DNA of 64,000 bases from Distichodus sexfasciatus (Eukaryota > Chordata > Actinopteri > Characiformes > Distichodontidae). Positions 58,001 to 64,000 of this stretch are shown one piece after another. A model generated the notes under the pieces. The model did not search any database. It was not told where the DNA came from and worked only from the letters and a program-made list of their open reading frames with translations. How positions within the stretch are numbered: the stretch's first letter is position 1; the number at the start of each line of letters is the position of its first letter. Where the stretch lies: the NCBI GenBank assembly GCA_032718565.1, contig JAVGVS010000656.1:62001-126000 (forward strand), read 5' to 3'. The position numbers and the translations under genes are program-made.

Positions 58001-58439
58001 AGACGGGCGGGGGAATGTGTGTGTGTGTGTGCATGTGTAAATAAGAACGGATGTGGCCGCTCCTCAAATACCATCAGACAGCTTGTTTGTTTATGAGAGC
58101 CTGAAAATGTGAGGTTGGACAGAAATGTGAGGTCGAGTCGGGGTGTGGTTGGCTGCCGTTTTGACTTTTTGTGATCTTACCACCAAAAGTAAATGCTTTC
58201 TATTCCTACTGTAAATGTAGAACTCTTCATTTGATGTATTCCATTAATGAATTGAAAAATGACTTATTCTAATATTTGACAAGAAATATCTTTAAACTAG
58301 CCCAAAGAATGTGGATGCTACCTTTCTTAAAAGACCAAACAGTTTTTTGACCCCAAAACTATTTTTACTGTTAATAAAGACTATAACCAAACTAATGAGC
58401 AACATTTGGGATAGCATTTATTCATTTTAATCTCCTTCA

Positions 58440-59170
58440 AGTCGTCCGATTTCCAAAAACGGGCCTTGCACATCCACTCAGAGCTAGCTGAGTGCCATCA
58501 GGGGGCCGTGTGGCGGGGGGAAGCGGTGAAAAAAGCCTTGCAACGATCTGCTTGATTGTTGGCTTTAATTAAATTTTCAGCTCTAATTACAATTAAGCCA
58601 CTTAGTACGTATAATAATGTTTGCATCACGGAGCAGCACAGATGCAGTCCATCAGTGCAATTAAATATTAAAGCGGCGGTGGCTGTATTAATAGTGCCGC
58701 AGCGTTGCTCCCTGCTGTCTGAGCGCCAGCCAATGCAGCCGGGACTCCCCGTACGGGTGCTCCGAGACCCGGGGACAGCCAGCCGCCTCCATCCCCACCA
58801 TGCACGCACCCCTTCATATGACCTATATTCATCCCGAATGGCGTTCCATGGGAGAAAAAAAAATCACTAAATGGAAAAAATTTACACACGGCCAAACAGC
58901 CCAGGAGAGTTGGAAAGTATTCCTGAGCTGTGAATCGTTAGTCTAATGCAAAATTAGTGTTGTGTTGCTAAATTATTCATGACTCAAGAACGAGTGCATT
59001 TTGAGGGCCAGTGATAAATAGCTTGACTCACCATCTCTCCCTTTTTTTCCGCGTGTGCACCGAGGTTCTTTGCTCTCCTCTTTCGACTCGCCGCTTATCA
59101 AGGTGCCTCTGCATTATTCAGGACTTCAGCACCTGGAAACATCAGTAAATAGGACTTGATTCGGTTAGGT
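58440..59170. promoter_or_regulatory. Candidate enhancer cluster with dense TAAT sites
   Basis: Contains GGCTTTAATTAAATTTTCAG, CTCTAATTACAATTAAGCC, GCAATTAAATATTAAAGCGG, GTATTAATAGTGCC and GCTAAATTATTCATGACTC (Maf/AP-1-like). It is repeat-free over about 700 bp. A CTCF-like CCATCAGGGGGC (one mismatch to the core) lies at 58495-58506. No coding evidence. Confidence 0.45.
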
Positions 59171-60090
59171 TAAATCGGGCCGGTTGGCTAAGTTTGAAGC
59201 TTCTTTTTGTAGACAAGCCAGTTTTTTAAAGTGTGAAATGCATATGAGAGCTGTAATGTTTGTCATTCAACTTTTGTCTCAAATGGTTCACTGTAAGCAC
59301 ATTTTTCTTCTGATTGAACTGTATTCGCACATAACACTTTAATTTAGATACTTTTATCCTGATCAGTTTTGTCATGCACTCGACACTGTGCGATTGTGTC
59401 CCTGCCTTATTCTGTGTGTGTCTCTGTCTGATTTTGGGAGTCGGTGGATCCCTGGGCCAGGCCAAGTCCTCCATTATGGGCAGAGAGGAATGTGGAAGGG
59501 TGCAGGTTCTCTGAGCACTACAGTCGGGCCTTCAGTGCGGCCAGCATCAAGGCATGCCTGGGTAAATATAGCAGCCATAGAATAGGCCTAAATAGAAGGC
59601 TCCTCTTGGGGTAATAATTGGGTGTTGCTGCCCTACGTTACAATCACGCGCGATCAGCTAAATATTTCCGCACAGAGGCACACAAACAAAGCATAAACCC
59701 AAAGTATAGTAAGGCAAAAAATCACTATGCGGACGACACGAGAAACCAATAGTGGTGGGGTGAACGTGTATGTGTGTGTGTGTGTGGGAGGAGGTGCACA
59801 ATAGTGCACATAGTTTCGTACCAAAATCCTATTGCAGATGTTACACCCTAATTACTAACTTTATGATTCACAGCTTTTCTAGACAATCAGTCGAGCTCAT
59901 TGTGAAATCCACTGTATGGGTAATTTGGATTTTTGTTGAAATTCTTATAGAAGAGCTGAGAGAGAAAACACACATGACTGTATTTAATAACACAAGACTA
60001 CACAAGTTATGGTTATCATCATTCAAATGAAACTTTTGTGCATGATTCATAAGCAAAATGTAGGGCTATATAGAAAGTCTGAAGATGTAT
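59171..60090. other. Gene-free stretch
   Basis: (TG)n at 59768-59787. No gene or complete repeat recognised. Confidence 0.4.
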
Positions 60091-60091
60091 A

Positions 60092-60400
60092 CAGTACTAT
60101 GAAAAGGTATTTGCAGCCTTGCTGATTTCCGCAAAGTTTTTGAAATAATCATACTCATTTTAATATTGGCAAAAGGCAGTTTTCAGACGAAGATTTCATT
60201 TATTGGTTCATCCAACCCTAACTGGTTGTTTGTGACAAAGTAATTGCCCCCTTCTTACTAAGTAATTAACCTAATTTAACTGAGAATTTGGGGGTTACAC
60301 TAGACACACCCAAACATGATTACTGCCAGCTCTAATGAATCAAGACATCACTTAAATGAAACCTATAAAGCTAGTCTAAAAGATCTCAAAACATGTAATG
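60092..60400. mobile_element. Degenerate Tc1/mariner-like repeat fragment
   Basis: ACAGTACTATGAAAAGGTAT, TTGTGACAAAGTAATTGCCC and CACACCCAAACATGATTACT match in order the non-coding ends of a common teleost Tc1-like repeat. No transposase is seen. Confidence 0.5.
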
Positions 60401-61311
60401 CCAAAAAAAAGAGAGGAAATTCTAGAGTAGGTTGTCATTGCCATTTTTCAGTCCCAAAATGTTTCTGTCTGTATTTTTACTAGTTACTAATTATATTAAG
60501 ACTTGAGATATCTAACTGAGATTGTCTGATATGACTATTATTATGATATACTGGTGGATAATGAAAGGTCATTTTAAGCTGATTTATATACAGGTTAGTG
60601 ATTCATTCTTTCATGCCCAAATCACATACACACCCACGTTTAGTGGCAACACTTAATCAAAGCAATAGCTTTCACATCTCAGATGTCCTAATGTTTAAGA
60701 AAACTGGGTTTAAATGCATGCGTTTGTGTTGCTGACCATGTTTAAAAGAGTGTTTATTCGTGTGTACTTTCATATGTGCTTTAATGCCTTTGTATAAGGG
60801 TGTAGCTAAAACACAGTGTAGGCATCAAAAACTGGCCTTCTGTGACCCATCTGATTATAGAGCAATGTGATTCCAGTGGTAAGTATCACACACACATACA
60901 CACACACAGATTGCACAAGAGCCTAATGACATGTGGTACCTTTGGAAAAAACACAGAGCCCGGCTTATACAAACAAATGTGGCGAGTCGTGGTATCCCAT
61001 GAAACACTAAACCAGCCTGTCAGTCGTCCTGTTCTCTGCTCCCACACTCTTATTACTACAGAGGCATGCTCGCAAAAAACTATGCGATCAAAACGCTTTG
61101 GTCTGCTCCGGTGCATGTGTCTTTTCTCTGCACTCATCGAAAGATTTCCCCCTCCTGAAATGTCCCCAGAGAGATATTTTGATTGAATTTACCAGAGATT
61201 TCCAAGATTGATTAAGGGTTAGATTATCCAATGAGATGCCGTTTCCCTAAACCTTTGTAAACATTTGTATACTGACTGTATACTCTGTTTGCACGCGCAA
61301 GTGTGTCTACA

Positions 61312-61360
61312 TATGTGTGTGTGTGTGTGAGACAGAGAGACAGAGCAAAAGAGAGAGAGA
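61312..61360. repeat. (TG)n then (GA)n compound microsatellite
   Basis: TG run followed by GACAGAGAGACAGAG and GA repeats, abutting the dispersed repeat copy. Confidence 0.9.
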
Positions 61361-61371
61361 GAATTTGTGTG

Positions 61372-61668
61372 TGTACCATGTTTTTATGCACTGTGGGGCC
61401 TTTTTGTCCCCTAAAAATCACTTTTATGCATTTGTTATGGCCTTGTGGGGACATTTGAGAGGTCCCCATGATGAAAAATGACTTGGAAAATGTGCATGTT
61501 TTATTTGAGAAACTAAAAGAGGTAAAAGATGTGCATTTGGTTACTGAGGTTAAGGTTAAGTTTAGGGTTAGCTGTAGAATTGTATACATCTAGTTATTAC
61601 GGGAGGCTATAGAATGTCCCCACAAAGATAGTTGTACAAGTTTATGTGTGTGTGTGTGTGTGTGTCTT
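61372..61668 (+). repeat. Dispersed repeat with telomere-like core, copy 2 (inverted to copy 1)
   Basis: Contains GTCCCCTAAAAATCACTTTT, GGGGACATTTGAGAGGTCCC, TTGAGAAACTAAAAGAGGTA, TTACTGAGGTTAAGGTTAAG and TAGGGTTAGCTG, and ends beside (TG)n (61647-61667). The reverse complement matches 2748-3045 part by part. Confidence 0.75.
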
Positions 61669-61669
61669 T

Positions 61670-63230
61670 CTGTGGGTGTGGATGAGATGAGTATGTTTAT
61701 GACAAGGGATTATCCATAAGTCCAAAGGGCACATTCATCGTTGCCTTTGTCTTTCTGTCACCGACCTCATCAAAACACAAGACAAATTCTAAATATTTTA
61801 GCCCAAATTTGACATTTAAAAACACTACACTAGTAGCGTATGGAGGAACAGCTCCTATTATTATTGGCTTCTTTATTTAAAAAGATATTTGCTATTTATT
61901 TGTCTCTTTGGTGACATCACTTACATCATAGGGGGCAGTGTGAGCACAGATGAGCAGCCCTTTGTTTTATGGCAACACATTACCTGAACTTACCTCACAA
62001 GCTCTACTGGCTTTTGTTGCCCTTTTAATGCTGCCGCAATGTGGTACCATCATTGACAATGAACATAAACATCCATATATCTGAATAACTTATTCTGTTT
62101 TTATTGTGTAATTTTTTTAAACTGCTAGTATAATGTGATAAAAGTGCAAAGTTGATCAGAACTGTAATGAGTGTTATAAAAATGTACAATCTTTATGTAA
62201 CTGTATCAAAAATTCAATGTCAATATTTTGTTAAAGTGTTAAAAGAACTTTGTATATGAGCAGTGTAATTTGTAATGTGTCCCGATAGATTACTCAATGC
62301 TAGTAACATATTCGAAGTACTTTGGATTACTTCTACACTGTCTTGCTTTTAACATGAATGTGTCAATCCCACCCTTCATATTCCTCCCTCTTTCTTCTTT
62401 TAACCCTCACAGCCATAAAAGAATTTGTGGTGTTTTTCTACTGTTGTTTTAGGCTTATTCTAATGTGTGTGTAGAAGTGAGTTTAATTATTCGCTAACAT
62501 TATAAAATGCAAAAGAAATTATTATTTGATCAAGTGAAAATGAAAAATACTGAAATTTTGGGACATTTTGAGGCAATTTGGACCCTTGTTGGACTATAAA
62601 ATAAGTTGCTTCTGGACTTTCTGGGACAGAACTACATTTCCCACAATCCAGCGTGTGCCACTCAGAGCCGAGTCACAATAATGCACTGAATGCACATCCG
62701 GAATAACACTGAAATTATCAATGAGCGGCTGCATTGTAAGTAGAATGCTGGTTGTTTTTTAAAAATATTTGTCTGCAATAAAGAGGAAGATTTGACTGAA
62801 CTGGAACGCTTTACTGAATGTATGAGTTCCCTGTGATAGTCGCGCGTGCCCATAAACACAGCGCGTTTTCACACATTTACTTCAGTTTTTGTGCACGAAA
62901 TTACTTTCACATACAGAGGAATCAATCTAATTATGTTAAAAGTCTTGTGATTTTGACGGTGTGTGGTTTCTGTAAGTTAAAGGGATTCTGAGTTATTAAT
63001 GACTGTCGCAAATTGCATTCGTCGATGTGGAAAGGTTAATGTGAAGGGTTGTGAAATGCGTTTCTGCTCTGGCTCTATTGTGCTGGCTCCAGCTCTGACC
63101 TCTCCATTGTGTGACTGTGGCAACTTAAACGTTAATCGGATATTTACATTAGAATCTTTGGTTGCATGTTCTGAAGGGCTTCCGGTAATGAATGGAACTG
63201 ATGAAATTTATTAGAAGGAGGATAAACATG
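61670..63230. other. Gene-free AT-rich stretch
   Basis: No exon, RNA gene or complete transposon recognised. ACTACATTTCCCACAATCCA (near 62630-62655) is a short conserved-looking word of the SIX5/ZNF143 promoter type, but no first exon is evident. Confidence 0.3.
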
Positions 63231-63234
63231 TGCA

Positions 63235-63430
63235 ACAGAAAAATACTGTCATGTAATCAACAATGTAACTGTATTTCTAATACCATTTAATTGGTAACTG
63301 TAATGGAATACAGTATGTATTCCGTTACTCCCCAACACTGTATATGAGTGAGTGAATGATTATTTGTCACTGTGAACACACCACAGCACAGCGCACAGTG
63401 CACCACAACGATAAAATAAGCGGCCAGCAC
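63235..63430. mobile_element. hAT right-end fragment joined to a SINE tail fragment
   Basis: 63240-63346 ends GTATTCCGTTACTCCCCAACACTG, the missing right end type of the element at 25306-25850. 63353-63430 reads the SINE tail on the - strand (GATTATTTGTCACTGTGAAC). Confidence 0.6.
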
Positions 63431-63917
63431 TGTTCTACTTACCCAGATTGAAAGGCATTTAGGAGCTGGAAGACTTTCACAGATTGACAGGTAGTGATGG
63501 CGTACTGCAGGATCCACGGACAGTCGTTCTGACGCTTGGAGTCTAACAGGGTGCTCGTTAGTGGCTTGGTGTGGCCGGCATCCTGTGTCATCATCTCTAC
63601 CCTCCCTGTTACCACGTCTCTGCTCCTTCCATTACCGTCTGCGTTTCCCCGCATGCCGCATATCTTGCTTGGCTCTCTCTCACTCCTTTTCCCTGTCACT
63701 TGTTCGTTCAAGATTTTCACTTTCTGCAGAGTCCATTTTGCAGCGTTTTCTCTTTCTCACACACATACACGCTCTTTCCCATAGTGCTGTATCATAATTT
63801 GCCTAACTAAAAGCAGGTGGGAAAATCATTTAGCTGTAAGTGGGCCAGATGTGCTGCTCCCATGATGTTGTCAGATTTGGAATCAGTTTTCCAGCGTTAT
63901 TTAACTTTCACTCATTC

Positions 63918-63978
63918 TCTCTCTCTCTCTCTCTCTCTCGCTCTCTCTCTCTCTCTTTCACACACACACACACACATC
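63918..63978. repeat. (CT)n(CA)n compound microsatellite
   Basis: CT run with one G interruption followed by a CA run. Confidence 0.95.
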
Positions 63979-64000
63979 TCATCAGCTGCTTGGCTCACTA

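Overview
This is a stretch of an animal nuclear genome, most likely a teleost fish. Genes are interrupted by GT-AG introns. The one recognisable gene belongs to a vertebrate family. The dispersed repeats (tRNA-type SINEs, hAT and Harbinger remnants, TTAA-flanked elements) are of kinds abundant in ray-finned fishes. No bacterial-style genes, operons, CRISPR arrays or viral genes are visible. The otophysan flavour of some repeats is only an impression.

The window holds one protein-coding gene, on the + strand: a member of the inactive phospholipase C-like family (PLCL, also called PRIP). Seven consecutive coding exons join in a single frame: 16609-17232, 18202-19902, 23853-24215, 25053-25256, 29891-29966, 31144-31253 and 31431-31598. 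They give 1081 residues from an Asp-Pro-Ser start-of-exon to a TAA stop. The order is PP1-docking motif, PH domain, degenerate EF-hands, PLC X and Y domains, C2 domain and C-terminal helix. The first coding exon, with the initiator Met, is not recognisable here and probably lies upstream. That would make positions 1-16608 part of intron 1. The X-domain active site is destroyed more thoroughly than I recall for mammalian PLCL1 and PLCL2, and a run of 15 histidines sits where the second catalytic His loop belongs.

Layout: 1-16608 is intron-1-like sequence with many degenerate transposons (hAT ends, a composite repeat in two inverted copies, a TTAA-flanked element carrying a short coding exon, a BED-finger hAT ORF, SINEs). 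16609-31598 is the gene body. Its introns hold a candidate conserved enhancer block (about 20990-21400), a hAT nested in a SINE (22807-23631), a Harbinger relic, a complete non-autonomous hAT with perfect target duplication (27002-28261), and a roughly 690-bp TATC/TGTC microsatellite facing an inverted GATA tract. 31599 to about 34660 is the probable 3' UTR. A consensus CTCF motif (34777-34792) and a retroelement insertion with a perfect 15-bp target duplication (34868-35475) follow immediately.

The last 29 kb has no credible gene. It is a desert of microsatellites, old repeats and repeat-free, TAAT-rich blocks that look like developmental enhancers. In mammals PLCL1 and PLCL2 lie on the same chromosome arms as SATB2 and SATB1 with regulatory deserts nearby, so these blocks may serve a neighbouring developmental gene rather than PLCL. 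That is inference. Nearly all other open reading frames are shadows of exons, microsatellites or repeats.
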